A stretch of 64,000 bases of DNA from CAVQCA01 sp963763115 (GTDB taxonomy: Bacteria; Pseudomonadota; Gammaproteobacteria; UBA9214): the NCBI GenBank assembly GCA_963763115.1, contig CAVXNM010000021.1, positions 1-64,000 of the forward strand, read 5' to 3'. Within the stretch, counting starts at the first letter, position 1. Every line of letters starts with the position of its first letter. A program made the translations under genes and the position numbers. The notes under the pieces are model-generated. The model saw nothing but the letters and a program-made list of their open reading frames with translations, was not told where the DNA came from and searched no databases. Below, piece after piece: positions 20,252 to 30,334 of the stretch.

Positions 20252-21532
20252 ATGAAAAATGAAAAACCGAAGATTCTCTTCCTAACGCATCAATTTCCGC
20301 GTCCTACGAGCGGGTTCGGACAGAGAACACGGACCTTTCTTAGAGCCCTCTCCAGAGACTGGGATATCAGGCTCGTGACCCGATGCCCGATCGATATTAA
20401 TCCGAATGAAATATCGGAACTTGAATCGCTTGGGTGTAACGTTGTTCCGATTCCGGCCGCTTCCTTTCAGTGGCGCGGATATCTGCTGAAATTGATGAAT
20501 TCTCAGAGCAGGTACTTAAGAGCCTTACCATTATTATTTTCCAGGACACCAATATTTCTCAATAACAATCTGCTATTAAAATCCGAACAACTTGAAGCGT
20601 ATCTTCAATCATTGAAGTGGGCCGATTTCGATATTGTTCACTTCGAAAGAATATCGCTGGCACACAGCTTTCTTGACAATCTCAATGAAATCAGGAAACA
20701 GAAGGTCAGGGCCGTGATCGATTTGGATGAGTTGGAGTCGGAGGTTATCGCACGATCATTGTCATATGATTCCAAATCCCGCTTCATTTCGTTCGGAAGA
20801 TTTCTACGCCGACTGGACCTTCAGCGATTGCGAAAGTATGAGTCTGAAATCATTCCACGGTTTGACGCATGCACCGTCTCTTCAGATATCGAGATGCACC
20901 ATCTGTCACGCCTTGGATTCGCTAACAAGAAAGAGGTCATCCCGAATTCCATAGATACCCGTTACTACGAGCCGGATACCCTTAATGAGACAAATAATCA
21001 GGATATCCTCTTTGTAGGACAAATGAGTTACAGCCCGAACATCGACGCGGTGACTTATTTTGTTCAGGAAATATTTCCCGCAGTTCTAAAGAAGATGCCA
21101 TCCGCACGGTTCTTCATCGTGGGACAGAAACCGTCAGAGAATGTCATGAAACTGCATGACGCGACCCGTGTCATCGTGACCGGTGAAGTTCCGGATACCC
21201 GTGTATATCATGAACAATGCACGGTCTTTGTGACGCCGATTCGTTTCGGAGGCGGTACACGGATCAAGATCCTTGAGGCTATGGCCATGAAGAAGGCCGT
21301 TGTCTCCACCTCCGTCGGCGCGGAAGGGATTCCGGTCACCCATGGTAAAGATATTTTTATCGCGGACAATGAAGATGAGTTTGCCGCCCAATGCGTCAAA
21401 TTGATTGAAGATCATCCGCTAAATCGGACCATCGGGGATCAGGCGAGAGAATTTGTTTGTAAATCCTACGACAGCCGGATCATTGAGGACCGGATTTGTT
21501 CGTACTATTCGTGGATCATGGATGCTGGGTAA
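20252..21532 (+). CDS. GT4 glycosyltransferase, first of a tandem pair, 426 aa
   Basis: A GT-B glycosyltransferase. ATG at 20252 is chosen because an upstream in-frame start at 20192 would overlap the methyltransferase and add a non-conserved Ser/Arg-rich lead. PKILFLTHQFPRPTSGFGQR opens the protein, DLDELESE lies near 161, and the donor site GGGTRIKILEAMAMKKA near 332 is followed by VSTSVGAEGIPVTHG. It is a paralogue of the next gene over its full length, which implies tandem duplication and successive addition of similar sugars, or a back-up copy. Confidence 0.87.
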   Translation: MKNEKPKILFLTHQFPRPTSGFGQRTRTFLRALSRDWDIRLVTRCPIDINPNEISELESLGCNVVPIPAASFQWRGYLLKLMNSQSRYLRALPLLFSRTPIFLNNNLLLKSEQLEAYLQSLKWADFDIVHFERISLAHSFLDNLNEIRKQKVRAVIDLDELESEVIARSLSYDSKSRFISFGRFLRRLDLQRLRKYESEIIPRFDACTVSSDIEMHHLSRLGFANKKEVIPNSIDTRYYEPDTLNETNNQDILFVGQMSYSPNIDAVTYFVQEIFPAVLKKMPSARFFIVGQKPSENVMKLHDATRVIVTGEVPDTRVYHEQCTVFVTPIRFGGGTRIKILEAMAMKKAVVSTSVGAEGIPVTHGKDIFIADNEDEFAAQCVKLIEDHPLNRTIGDQAREFVCKSYDSRIIEDRICSYYSWIMDAG

Positions 21533-21541
21533 AAGACTCGC

Positions 21542-22825
21542 GTGACCCGCCCAAGAATTCTTTTCCTGTCCTACGGCTTCCCGCGGCCCGGAAGCGGCAT
21601 CGGGATACGGACCATGGTCTTTCTTCGGGCGTTGTCCGGTTTTAGCGATGTTACGTTTGTTTATCGGGAACCGGAAGACCTGACCGCGAATGAACTGGCG
21701 CCTTTAAAGGATCTTTGCAGGGAATGCATTCCGATTCCTGCAACCTCCTTTGGTTGGTCACGTCCCTTTTATCGCCTGCTAGATTCGAAAAAAAAGTATC
21801 TTAAACTGCTTCCGTTGCTTTTTTCAAAACGGCCTATCTATATCCATTCCAACATCCTGGCCAAGAACCGATCGAAGACACTTTTGGACTATCTGGATTC
21901 GGTGAAATGGAGCGAGTTTGATCTGGTTCATGCCGGCCGACTTTTCATATCGGATGCAATCATGGATTATCTTCCCGTCATGAAACAATCCGGCGTCAGG
22001 ACCTTGCTTGATCTCGACGATATTGAATCCGAAGCAGTCAAGCGCGCTTTGTCAATATCTTCAGATAATATCCCAAGGACCTTGATCGGGAAATCACTTA
22101 GCCGTTTGGACCTCATGAGATTAAGGCACTACGAAAAAATGGCGATACCGTTGTTTGACGTCTGTGCGGTATGTTCCGAACTGGATCAAGATAAAGTGAT
22201 CAGAAACGGATTATCAAAAAATGCCTGGGTTATCCCCAATAGCGTGGATTCGGGCTATTTCAAACCGGCTCCGGCAAGTTCGAGCCGCAGTCTTGATATT
22301 CTTTTCCCTGGTAACATGTCCTTCGCTCCGAATGTGGACGCAGTTCGGTTCTTCGCACGTGAGGTGTTCCCCGGTATTTCCAGGAAAGTTCCGTCCTCCC
22401 GTTTCATCATTGCCGGGAAAAAGCCCGTCCAATCGGTTCTTAGTCTGGCGAACGGGACCGATATTTTCGTCACCGGAGAACTACCCGACCTGCGCCCCGC
22501 CTATGCGCAATCAGCTGTTGTTGCGATACCCATCCGATATGGAGGAGGGACCCGGGTCAAGATTTTGGAGGCGATGTCGATGGGTAAGGCGGTCGTGTCG
22601 ACCGCCATAGGCGCGGAAGGGATTCCGGTCACGGATGGTCGGGAGATCATCATCGCCGACCATGCCGATGATCTGGCTGATCAATGCATACGATTACTGA
22701 ATGACCCCGTGTTGAGGGAGTCCATCGGTCAACGATCCAGGGAGTTCGTGGTCAAGCATTTCGATCGGAATTTGATCGAAACCCGAATACAATACATGTA
22801 CAGGACATTGCTCGGAGAGGGGTAA
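21542..22825 (+). CDS. GT4 glycosyltransferase, second of a tandem pair, 427 aa
   Basis: A GT-B glycosyltransferase starting at GTG 21542, right at the point matching the N-terminus of its upstream paralogue (PRILFLSYGFPRPGSGIGIR). It shares LDLDDIESEA with the DLDELESE segment of that paralogue, and the donor site GGGTRVKILEAMSMGKAVV near 333, then STAIGAEGIPVTDG. The next GT2 gene starts on the base after its stop codon, so translation is probably coupled. Confidence 0.87.
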   Translation: MTRPRILFLSYGFPRPGSGIGIRTMVFLRALSGFSDVTFVYREPEDLTANELAPLKDLCRECIPIPATSFGWSRPFYRLLDSKKKYLKLLPLLFSKRPIYIHSNILAKNRSKTLLDYLDSVKWSEFDLVHAGRLFISDAIMDYLPVMKQSGVRTLLDLDDIESEAVKRALSISSDNIPRTLIGKSLSRLDLMRLRHYEKMAIPLFDVCAVCSELDQDKVIRNGLSKNAWVIPNSVDSGYFKPAPASSSRSLDILFPGNMSFAPNVDAVRFFAREVFPGISRKVPSSRFIIAGKKPVQSVLSLANGTDIFVTGELPDLRPAYAQSAVVAIPIRYGGGTRVKILEAMSMGKAVVSTAIGAEGIPVTDGREIIIADHADDLADQCIRLLNDPVLRESIGQRSREFVVKHFDRNLIETRIQYMYRTLLGEG

Positions 22826-23785
22826 ATGGTTGCCGTCACCGTCATCATTCCCGCATACAATTCGGCGCAGCAGCTGCCTGAAGCGCTTGACAGTGTGATT
22901 AAACAGACCTATCGGGATTTCGAGATTATCGTTGTAGACGACGGGTCGACCGACGAAACTCGGGAGTTGCTGAAGGACTATAAAAACAGGATCACGTACC
23001 TCTATCAAGAAAACGCAGGTCCGAGCAAAGCCAGAAACACGGGTATTCTGGTGGCGAAAGGCCGATATGTAGCTTTTTTGGATGCCGATGATCACTGGCT
23101 GCCGTCTAAACTTGAGCTACAGATCAAATTAATCGAGTCCGACCCGCGTCTGGGCCTGGTTTTTTCGGACGCGGAGTACTTCGGCGGGGTGAAACCCATG
23201 GTCGGGTCGTACTGGAAACAACGCGGATGCTATGACCAGATGATCTCGGAATCCGGGCTGATCCAGAACGCCTTTTCGACGCTGATGAAGATCAACCCCA
23301 TTATGCCGTCAACGGCGCTGCTTAAAAGAAACTGTTTTGAGAAGGCTGGGCTTTTCGACGAGTGCCTTCGTTACGTCGAGGACAAGGATATGTGGTTAAG
23401 AATGTCCGTCCATTGTTCCATGGCCTGTGTACCTTTTCCGCTCGTGAAGCGGCGTGTCCACGGCTATTCTCAAAAACAGGTTGCGTCGATCAAGGAATCG
23501 ATCATTCATGTCGTAAGGAAAATCGAGCACGCGTATCCCGAAGAGGTCGCGAGAGAAAACGTGGATACGAAAAAGATTTTGGGACCGTTATATTACACGC
23601 TGGGACGTATTTATTTCGGCAATGATGATTTTGCGAGAGCACGGCAGGCATTCAGGTCCAGTCTTAGAGGCCGGTTTTCATGGAAAGCACTCCTGTTTCT
23701 GGCTGCGACTCCCATGGGAGCGCGCGTCATTCATCTGCTCCGACGTCTGAAACGCAGCCTAAAACCCCGGACCCCCGTCTATTGA
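22826..23785 (+). CDS. GT2 glycosyltransferase, 319 aa
   Basis: A family 2 inverting glycosyltransferase with a GT-A fold. VTVIIPAYNSAQQLPEAL at residues 4-21 and VVDDGSTDET near 37 form the nucleotide-binding half. The DXD motif is in VAFLDADDHW near 84-93. A C-terminal extension after residue 230 may contact the acceptor. There are no clear membrane helices, so it is probably a cytosolic or peripheral enzyme adding a sugar to the lipid-linked unit. It starts immediately after the preceding GT4 stop. Confidence 0.88.
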   Translation: MVAVTVIIPAYNSAQQLPEALDSVIKQTYRDFEIIVVDDGSTDETRELLKDYKNRITYLYQENAGPSKARNTGILVAKGRYVAFLDADDHWLPSKLELQIKLIESDPRLGLVFSDAEYFGGVKPMVGSYWKQRGCYDQMISESGLIQNAFSTLMKINPIMPSTALLKRNCFEKAGLFDECLRYVEDKDMWLRMSVHCSMACVPFPLVKRRVHGYSQKQVASIKESIIHVVRKIEHAYPEEVARENVDTKKILGPLYYTLGRIYFGNDDFARARQAFRSSLRGRFSWKALLFLAATPMGARVIHLLRRLKRSLKPRTPVY

Positions 23786-23799
23786 CCCGAGGATGAAAT

Positions 23800-24732
23800 A
23801 TGTCCGGTCTCGTCCATGACGCCAAAGGCGATTCGATTGGAGCGGTCCCCTCATGGTGGAAACACCCGGTGGCTGTGGCATTGAAGCGCAATCCCGTCAC
23901 CGTGACCCTGTACAATGCCTGGCTTGATTTTTTCTGCCGGAACGTGGAGGGCTATATTTTCGTCGCCACAACTGGACGAAGCGGGACTACCAGTCTTGCG
24001 CGGGTGTTCGAGACAGTGGTGGATGGAGCGATCTGCCTGCACGAGCCACCCCCCGTCATGCATAGCAATTATCCCCGAGTTCAGGGGATCGATCGAGATG
24101 AGTACTTCCGGCGGCTGTTTTGTATTCTGAAGCGCACGCATATCAAGCGGGCCGCTGCGGGCCATCGGTATTATCTCGAGACCAACCATCAATTCATCAA
24201 GAACTTCGCCGCTCCAGCCATCGAATATTTCGGATCCAAAACCCGGATTATTCATCTGAAGCGGGATCCGGTCAGCGTTGCTGCCTCCTTTCTAGCGATC
24301 GACTCTGTTCCCGTCAAAACGAAAAGGGGTCATTATTATATGCTGGATCTGAATGAGTCGACGAATATCATACGGATTCCCGAGCTATCGGACGACTCCA
24401 GCGAGTTCGGGCACGATCTCTATAAATGTTTGTGGTACTGGTACGAGACCGAGGCACGGGTCAGGGCGATGAAGGAGCGTTACCCCAACGTCGTCTGGGT
24501 CGATGTGACGACGGACCAGTTAAATGACCGGGCAGCTCTAGAGACGATGTTTGATCGTCTCGGGATTCCCGTTTCCGCGGACCGTCTGGACCGGGCAGTA
24601 TCGATTCGCGAGAATCTTCGCACCGAAGAAAAAAAAGAGATAATCGACCTGGCTCGTTGCGAGGAGATGGACAGAAAATTGAGAGGGAAAATTGAAGAGG
24701 TTTACGGAAAGAAATTTCTTAACCAGAACTGA
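23800..24732 (+). CDS. PAPS-dependent sulfotransferase-like protein, 310 aa
   Basis: A P-loop sulfotransferase predicted to move sulfate from PAPS to a hydroxyl of the cluster's glycan or a lipid-linked precursor. The 5'-phosphosulfate loop TGRSGTTSL lies near residues 56-64, and the 3'-phosphate motif HLKRDPVSVAASFL near 150-164. Length fits single-domain bacterial carbohydrate sulfotransferases. GAGGATG upstream of ATG 23800 acts as ribosome binding site. It is the last intact gene of the + strand operon, so sulfation is probably a late decoration. Confidence 0.85.
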   Translation: MSGLVHDAKGDSIGAVPSWWKHPVAVALKRNPVTVTLYNAWLDFFCRNVEGYIFVATTGRSGTTSLARVFETVVDGAICLHEPPPVMHSNYPRVQGIDRDEYFRRLFCILKRTHIKRAAAGHRYYLETNHQFIKNFAAPAIEYFGSKTRIIHLKRDPVSVAASFLAIDSVPVKTKRGHYYMLDLNESTNIIRIPELSDDSSEFGHDLYKCLWYWYETEARVRAMKERYPNVVWVDVTTDQLNDRAALETMFDRLGIPVSADRLDRAVSIRENLRTEEKKEIIDLARCEEMDRKLRGKIEEVYGKKFLNQN

Positions 24733-25421
24733 CGGCCATGTTTGAGACAAGTGCGATCTAAGGCAGTTCTGATTAAATCCCGCCTTCTGCGATAATACGG
24801 TAGTGTTTACAACGGATGGGTCTCTATGAAACAGCAAACATTTGTCGCAATCGCTTCCTCGATCGAGATGTCACGGCGTCGGTAGCGCTGCCGATGTCCT
24901 GGTTTTTGGATTGGCCGCAGGTATAAAACGGATTAGGCGACTGCGCAATCAGAGTTGAAAGACGGGTAATCAGCCTGTTGGCCGATCAGTCCGGCTTTCA
25001 GCTGTAATCCGCTTGTCCCCAATATTCGCCTTGTCGAGTATAATGATTCTGTCCTTGATCGAGACCTTTGCGGTACCGAGGGTGTACATCTCCTTGAGTC
25101 GCATGGAGGTTTCGATCGCCAGTTCGAAAAGACAGATCAGCGTTTTTTGATGGGCGAGGCTCAACGGGCGTTGCTGACCTTTAGGTTTCACTCCGGCCGG
25201 GCCAGTATCGCCCGGACATGCTATTCCCCTTCAACACTCAGTCGTCGATCTCGATGCTGCTTGATTCGCTTTTCAGCAACGACCGAATCTGCCTCCGTGT
25301 AGGTAGCGTAGCGTTTCGGTAGCGCCGCAGCGGATTTACGATGATATTATTTCCCGATTCCGGAAGCCCTAGTCCATACAGCGGGCCGGTAACCGTTCTC
25401 GCCAGTCATTGATCACATACA
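24733..25421. other. Decayed stretch with recombinase and possible IS5 remnants
   Basis: About 690 bp without an intact gene. Around 24764-24880 there is sequence like the left end and first codons of an IS5-type element (MKQQTFVAIASS from about 24826, then a stop), which I cannot confirm. A tyrosine-recombinase relic on the minus strand fills about 24970-25345. Confidence 0.4.
24970..25345 (-). pseudogene. Tyrosine recombinase (phage-type integrase) relic
   Basis: Minus-strand frames give an N-terminal-like piece (RYATYTEADSVVAEKRIK, about 25245-25325) and then a catalytic-domain piece (LFELAIETSMRLKEMYTLG...IIILDKANIGDKR, 24990-25110). The latter corresponds to the first catalytic arginine box of tyrosine recombinases (ET-MRL-E--L). 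Stops and shifts separate them and the rest of the catalytic domain is missing. It may be the decayed integrase of an island, although the tRNA-Phe scar lies 20 kb away. Confidence 0.6.
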
Positions 25422-27923
25422 CTATGGAGCGGCCCATTTGGTGGCTTCCAGGGGCTGTTCTACCCCAGAAGGTGCGGTACTGCGGAGCATTGCAAAGAAG
25501 TAGAATGCTGCTGCGTAGATCGCAAATGCCACAAGCAAACTAAGATTGAAACCAAGAAATATTGAAAGTAACACGCTGCCTACGCCGCCTACGACCGTAA
25601 AAAGACCATTCATTGACCAAGCCCATGCCACTGCCCCCCTCGGCATCTGCCTGATTGCCAAAACTCCCAGAGGAAACGGCATGCCAAGAAAAAACCCCAA
25701 AGGGAATATAAGTGCGAAGGCCACTGCTATACGGCCAAGTAAAGGAAACCCCAGTCCCATATTAAAAACATGAGGGTAAACGGTGTACAAGCAAAGCCCT
25801 GTGATCAGCACTCCCAAGAAGGGAACGGCCCACCTCTTCTCTGGACTTATGCCTAGCTTGAATGAGTAAACGCTTCCTATAGCAGATGAAACAAGCAGCG
25901 CGAAAATTACCGTCGAGAAAGCGTAGAGGGGATAACCGATAAGCTTCATAAAAATCTGGGTAAATGCCAGTTCTATAATTATAAATCCAGCGCCAAGACA
26001 CGAAAAGTACGCAAGGGTTGTGTATTTCCATGGCCATTTAGCCCTGCCAACCTTTGAGAAGAGCAGCGGCAGGAAGATAAAGACTAGGACAGCTAGAATC
26101 CCCAGGGTACTGGTTACAATCAGGTGGATAATATCCATAGGTATCCCCCTGTGCATTTGTGAGTTGATAAGAACCTCCGTTGGTTCGTTAACAAATACCC
26201 GGGAATCGGGCTCAAGCAGACCAATCTTTTTCCTCAGGAAGTTGAAATACGGTTTGTCATCGGTCGAGGCCGCAACACGATATGGTATTGAGTCAAGGAG
26301 TGATTGCGACATTTTGCCACTGTAGAATTCCGGACTCAGAAAGCTGTTGTCGGGATTGATCGGATCTTCTGCCAGCATGTATGTTTCTTCATCACCAAAC
26401 ATCTTTATGAGACTGAATAACTCCTGTATGTCATTTTGTGTCCACGGAGTCATCTTGATTAACAATGTGGGCAGGTTGTCCCCCCATCCCCCCCGTTTGT
26501 GAAACACGACAACATGCTTCTGAAAGTCCTTACGGCCCATGCGTGACCAGGCAAGTGCAGCGGTGGTCACCAGTTTTGGATAAATGTGATGATTCATATG
26601 CAGTATTCCATCCTCAGACAAATGGCTGAAATACTCCTGGAAGGCATCGGCCGTCTGCAGATAGCTCGTAGCCATGGCGCCGTTACCCGCTGCTATGCTC
26701 GACGAAGTATGATTGCTGAATATTTGTATAATGTCGTATTTATTCTTTGTGCTACGCAGAAAACTCCGGCCTTCCGCCTTGCGGGCGATTACGTTTGGAT
26801 GGTTAAAGATGCCCCCATTGTATTTAGCATACCTGACTTTCCCCAACTCAATAACTGTTCCCACGAGTTCGATGGCGTCAATCGATCCTGCACCATACAT
26901 CAACGCAGCCTTGGTCTCTTGACCGCCTGCACTGCCTATTATGAGCACCTTCTGGCCCTGGTCGCGTTTCAGATAATGCGAGGCCAGTACACCCCATTCC
27001 CACCAAGGGGCATTGTGAAATTTCGCAAACTGGCCTGTTTCGACCTGATTTCTCAGTTTCTGTAGATCACCGTCAAACTGGTAAATATCACTGGTTTGAC
27101 TGCCTCCGTCATACTGGGCTTTCTTTGATACAGCGCCCATAACGTGAGTCTCCTGGAATTTTTTTAATATGGCGGGATCGCGGGGGGTCAAGTCAACCAC
27201 ATCGATTTTTGATATTGGATCCCAGTGGGTAAACTCTATCCGTTCAAGCTCGCGTGCTGTTTTGACGCCCCGTTTGTCAAGATGCTCCTTGAAATCGTAA
27301 TAATCCGGATAATGCACCATCGGTATCAGGATCAATACTGCGACCCCTGCGCAAACTATCCCGCCCCAGCGCCAACTGCCCGAAAATAATGCTGATGCAA
27401 CAAGGGCCAGAGCCGCTGCAATAAAGAGCATGCCACCCGGACCGAATTTCGGTAAAAATGGAATGAGTATAACAGCACCCAGTCCCGCCCCTACCAGGTC
27501 CCAGAAGTAGAGGATTTGAATCCTGTCCGAGTACTCACTAAATACGGTTGTAAAAATCAAGCCGGCAAAAAAGAACGGAAAAGCCACACTTAAATACATA
27601 CCGATTAAATAAAGCGACTGTGAAACAGGTGCATCAGCCAGTTCATAGAAGTCAAACGGTAATATGTTAAATACGGGAAGTATGGCTAGGGTGGACAACC
27701 CGAAGAATGTGGCAAAACCAGCTAGGTTGCGATTGACATTACGTTCTGCAGGTAGTGGTCTTATAGCCCTGTAAATCCCGCCCAATCCAAGCGATAAGAG
27801 TGCTGTCGTTATAACCATATATCCCAGATTCGAAGTCAGAATGACGTCGAATATGCGGATTAATAACAATTCGATTAACAGGGTTGTCATCGCAACAAGT
27901 AATAGTCCAAGTTTTATTCTCAT
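25422..27923 (-). CDS. Polytopic membrane protein with spermidine-synthase-like domain, 833 aa
   Basis: An inner-membrane protein in three parts. Six or so transmembrane segments occupy residues 1-205. A soluble Rossmann-type domain of about 300-480 holds KVLIIGSAGGQETKAALMYG (325-344) and an acidic IDAIEL strand, as in spermidine synthases and related methyltransferases. More transmembrane segments fill about 590-815. This layout matches the membrane-anchored spermidine-synthase-like family seen in many bacteria, whose reaction is largely unknown; true aminopropyltransferase activity should not be assumed. GAGGA precedes ATG 27923 on the minus strand. It stands alone between decayed mobile elements. 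Confidence 0.75.
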   Translation of the reverse strand: MRIKLGLLLVAMTTLLIELLLIRIFDVILTSNLGYMVITTALLSLGLGGIYRAIRPLPAERNVNRNLAGFATFFGLSTLAILPVFNILPFDFYELADAPVSQSLYLIGMYLSVAFPFFFAGLIFTTVFSEYSDRIQILYFWDLVGAGLGAVILIPFLPKFGPGGMLFIAAALALVASALFSGSWRWGGIVCAGVAVLILIPMVHYPDYYDFKEHLDKRGVKTARELERIEFTHWDPISKIDVVDLTPRDPAILKKFQETHVMGAVSKKAQYDGGSQTSDIYQFDGDLQKLRNQVETGQFAKFHNAPWWEWGVLASHYLKRDQGQKVLIIGSAGGQETKAALMYGAGSIDAIELVGTVIELGKVRYAKYNGGIFNHPNVIARKAEGRSFLRSTKNKYDIIQIFSNHTSSSIAAGNGAMATSYLQTADAFQEYFSHLSEDGILHMNHHIYPKLVTTAALAWSRMGRKDFQKHVVVFHKRGGWGDNLPTLLIKMTPWTQNDIQELFSLIKMFGDEETYMLAEDPINPDNSFLSPEFYSGKMSQSLLDSIPYRVAASTDDKPYFNFLRKKIGLLEPDSRVFVNEPTEVLINSQMHRGIPMDIIHLIVTSTLGILAVLVFIFLPLLFSKVGRAKWPWKYTTLAYFSCLGAGFIIIELAFTQIFMKLIGYPLYAFSTVIFALLVSSAIGSVYSFKLGISPEKRWAVPFLGVLITGLCLYTVYPHVFNMGLGFPLLGRIAVAFALIFPLGFFLGMPFPLGVLAIRQMPRGAVAWAWSMNGLFTVVGGVGSVLLSIFLGFNLSLLVAFAIYAAAFYFFAMLRSTAPSGVEQPLEATKWAAP

Positions 27924-27993
27924 AAATTAGTCCTCATATGCAATTGTCAACCGTTTCCGAATGCGTTCATTTTTTCCTGATTAGCACGTATGC

Positions 27994-28948
27994 TCAGCTA
28001 ATCGAAGCCAGGTCTCCGTGCGCGGGCCGGTTCTTGTGGCGGACCGCAACAGGCATGGCAGGTTGGCGCTTCAAATCGAATCGCCGGATGAACCGATATT
28101 GATACTCAGCCGGGAAACGACGGGCGAATTTTTCTGGAATTGAAGACATGATTGGTTCCCCCGGGGAAGTCTTAACATTGCCCAATACGGTATTGATCGA
28201 GATAAATCACGGCATGTCCGTACTGTGCCGGCCCGCACCGGCTACTTCCGGCGCATGGATCGCGCCGGCCTGATCGACACCAGGAAAGCAGTTCAATCCA
28301 TTGCTGACTACCCGGGTCGAGGTGCCCGGATAGCGCGTGGCCCAGTGACCGATCGCCTCTTTGGTAAAGCCCGTGACCGGGTCAAAGCGGGGGGCCTGGG
28401 GATGGCCTTCCGCACTCAACTGGACGGCCGCCACAAAGGCGACTTTATTCTCCGATCCCCATCCGGCCTTGCCCCGGCGTTGCCCACCGAGGTGGGCATC
28501 ATCCATGACTACCTCGCCCTGCAAGGTCCATCCCACCTCGCGTTCGGCCATCACCTGCATGAGCTTGTGTTTGACCCGCCAGTCTGCGGGATAGCTAACA
28601 CCGAGCTGTCGCCTTAACTCCAGTGCCGATATGCTGACTTTCGACTGACTGATCAGGAACATCGCCTGAAATCACGCGCTCAACGCCCGCTTGGAGCCAT
28701 GGAAGGTCGTCCCTGAATGCAAACTCGTCTGTATTCGACAGGAGCGGCATTGTAGCGCCGCAGTGTGGGCAGTGGAAGTCTTTCGGCCGACACACCTGCT
28801 CCAGGGCCTGTTCACATTGCGGTTCCGTTCCGTGGCGATCAAACAACTCAGACAGACTCAGGCCCTGCTGAACCTGTATCGGATTCATCGCCATGATCGC
28901 TCTCCGGTTTGTGATCCTGACGATGGCGTGCTCCAAACAGTGGTTCAC
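27994..28948 (-). pseudogene. IS1595-family transposase, broken by frameshifts
   Basis: Three minus-strand pieces in order reconstruct one transposase. The first is an N-terminal zinc-ribbon piece ending near 28595 (FHCPHCGATMPL). The second is the core at 28207-28662, with VVMDDAHLGGQRRGKAGWG (the DDE-type ISXO2-like box). The third is a C-terminal piece at 27994-28185, LGNVKTSPGEP then FPAEYQYRFIRRFDLKR. The shifts between them mean the gene is dead. Terminal inverted repeats were not identified. Confidence 0.8.
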
Positions 28949-29391
28949 TATGTGAGCCTGGGTGGATATTCGTGCTAATCGAGAACAATTTTGAGATAGG
29001 TTCTAGTCCATTTCAAGTCATTCATCTGGTCTTCGGTGGTGGTGCACAATCTGGCGCTACTGCGTGAATACAATCAGCCTGAAGACGCGGCAAGGTTGAA
29101 TGTGGAATGAGCCAAGCCGCCCAGGGTTTCCTCGGTGCGCCGCAGGCGGATCAGCGGCTGTCCTGGAAAAAAGTGCTTCTTTGGCCAGGCAGACGCGGTC
29201 GTCTCAGACAGTGTTGGCTCACTCGTGAAAATTGGATTACGAGCCTGGTTGAAATTCGTCCGTTTATGGACGGACACTGCCTAATATCTTCGGAATGTCA
29301 CGGATTTTGGTTTATCTTTATGATAAAGATGACGATAATTACTACAGGTTATCCCGACGCGCGCGTATCCGACCAATGCCGAAAGCCATTT

Positions 29392-30315
29392 ATGGATCTA
29401 TCCATCATTGTCCCATTGTATAACGAGGAAGCAAGTGTTCAACCTCTTTACGAGGCCATCGTAAAGGCGGTTCAGCCGCTTGGACTGGAGTATGAAATCC
29501 TATTTGTCGATGATGGTAGCCGTGACAACACCATCCCCGAAGCCCTTAAACTGGCGGAGCAGGACAAGCGGCTGCGACTGATCATGTTTCGCCGTAACTA
29601 TGGCCAGACACCCGCTATGGCAGCGGGAATTGACCACGCGCGCGGCAAGGTACTGGTAACCATGGATGGTGACCTGCAAAATGATCCCGATGATATAGCC
29701 TTGCTACTGGAAAAAATCGAGGAAGGCTACGACATTGTCGTTGGATGGCGATACAAGAGACAGGATAAACTGATCACCAGAAAACTTCCTTCCTATATTG
29801 CCAACTGGCTGATAGGGAAAATAACCGGTGTCCCGATCAGGGACAACGGATGTTCACTGAAAGCCTATAAGGCTGGTGTTATAAAAAAAATACCACTGTA
29901 CTCAGAAATGCATCGCTTCATTCCTGCCATGACATCTCTGGCAGGGACCAGAATTGCTGAAGTCAAGGTTAAGCATCATGCCAGGCAATTCGGCATATCC
30001 AAATATGGCCTGTCGCGCATTTACAGGGTTCTCATTGATCTGATAACAATCAAGACCATCCTGTCGTTCTTTTCACGACCATTGATGGCATTTGGATTGT
30101 TTGCTGTCATCGCCTCGATTATTGGCCTGTCAGCATCTATAGCTGGATTGCTGCTGGTTTATAGTAAAAGCGGTATAGTATTTCTGAGCGTTGGATTACT
30201 CTATTTTGCGCTTGCTATGATTCTTTTGCTATGGGGTTTGCTTGGTGAACTGATATACCGCACTGGTGATTTGAAGCTTGAGCATTTCGCACAGATTAAG
30301 AGCTGCAGGCAGTAA
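29392..30315 (+). CDS. GT2 glycosyltransferase with C-terminal membrane anchor (GtrB/DPM1-like), 307 aa
   Basis: A polyprenyl-phosphate sugar transferase type GT2. ATG 29392 is chosen because it directly precedes the conserved opening DLSIIVPLYNEEASV; the frame is open upstream without family similarity. FVDDGSRDNT near residue 38 and the DXD motif VTMDGDLQND near 90 are present. Two hydrophobic segments near the C-terminus (about residues 225-290) anchor it in the membrane. Enzymes of this kind load glucose, mannose or aminoarabinose onto undecaprenyl phosphate. It is followed at once by a degenerate relative. Confidence 0.87.
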   Translation: MDLSIIVPLYNEEASVQPLYEAIVKAVQPLGLEYEILFVDDGSRDNTIPEALKLAEQDKRLRLIMFRRNYGQTPAMAAGIDHARGKVLVTMDGDLQNDPDDIALLLEKIEEGYDIVVGWRYKRQDKLITRKLPSYIANWLIGKITGVPIRDNGCSLKAYKAGVIKKIPLYSEMHRFIPAMTSLAGTRIAEVKVKHHARQFGISKYGLSRIYRVLIDLITIKTILSFFSRPLMAFGLFAVIASIIGLSASIAGLLLVYSKSGIVFLSVGLLYFALAMILLLWGLLGELIYRTGDLKLEHFAQIKSCRQ

Positions 30316-30334
30316 ATGACATAAGGTGATCCAT

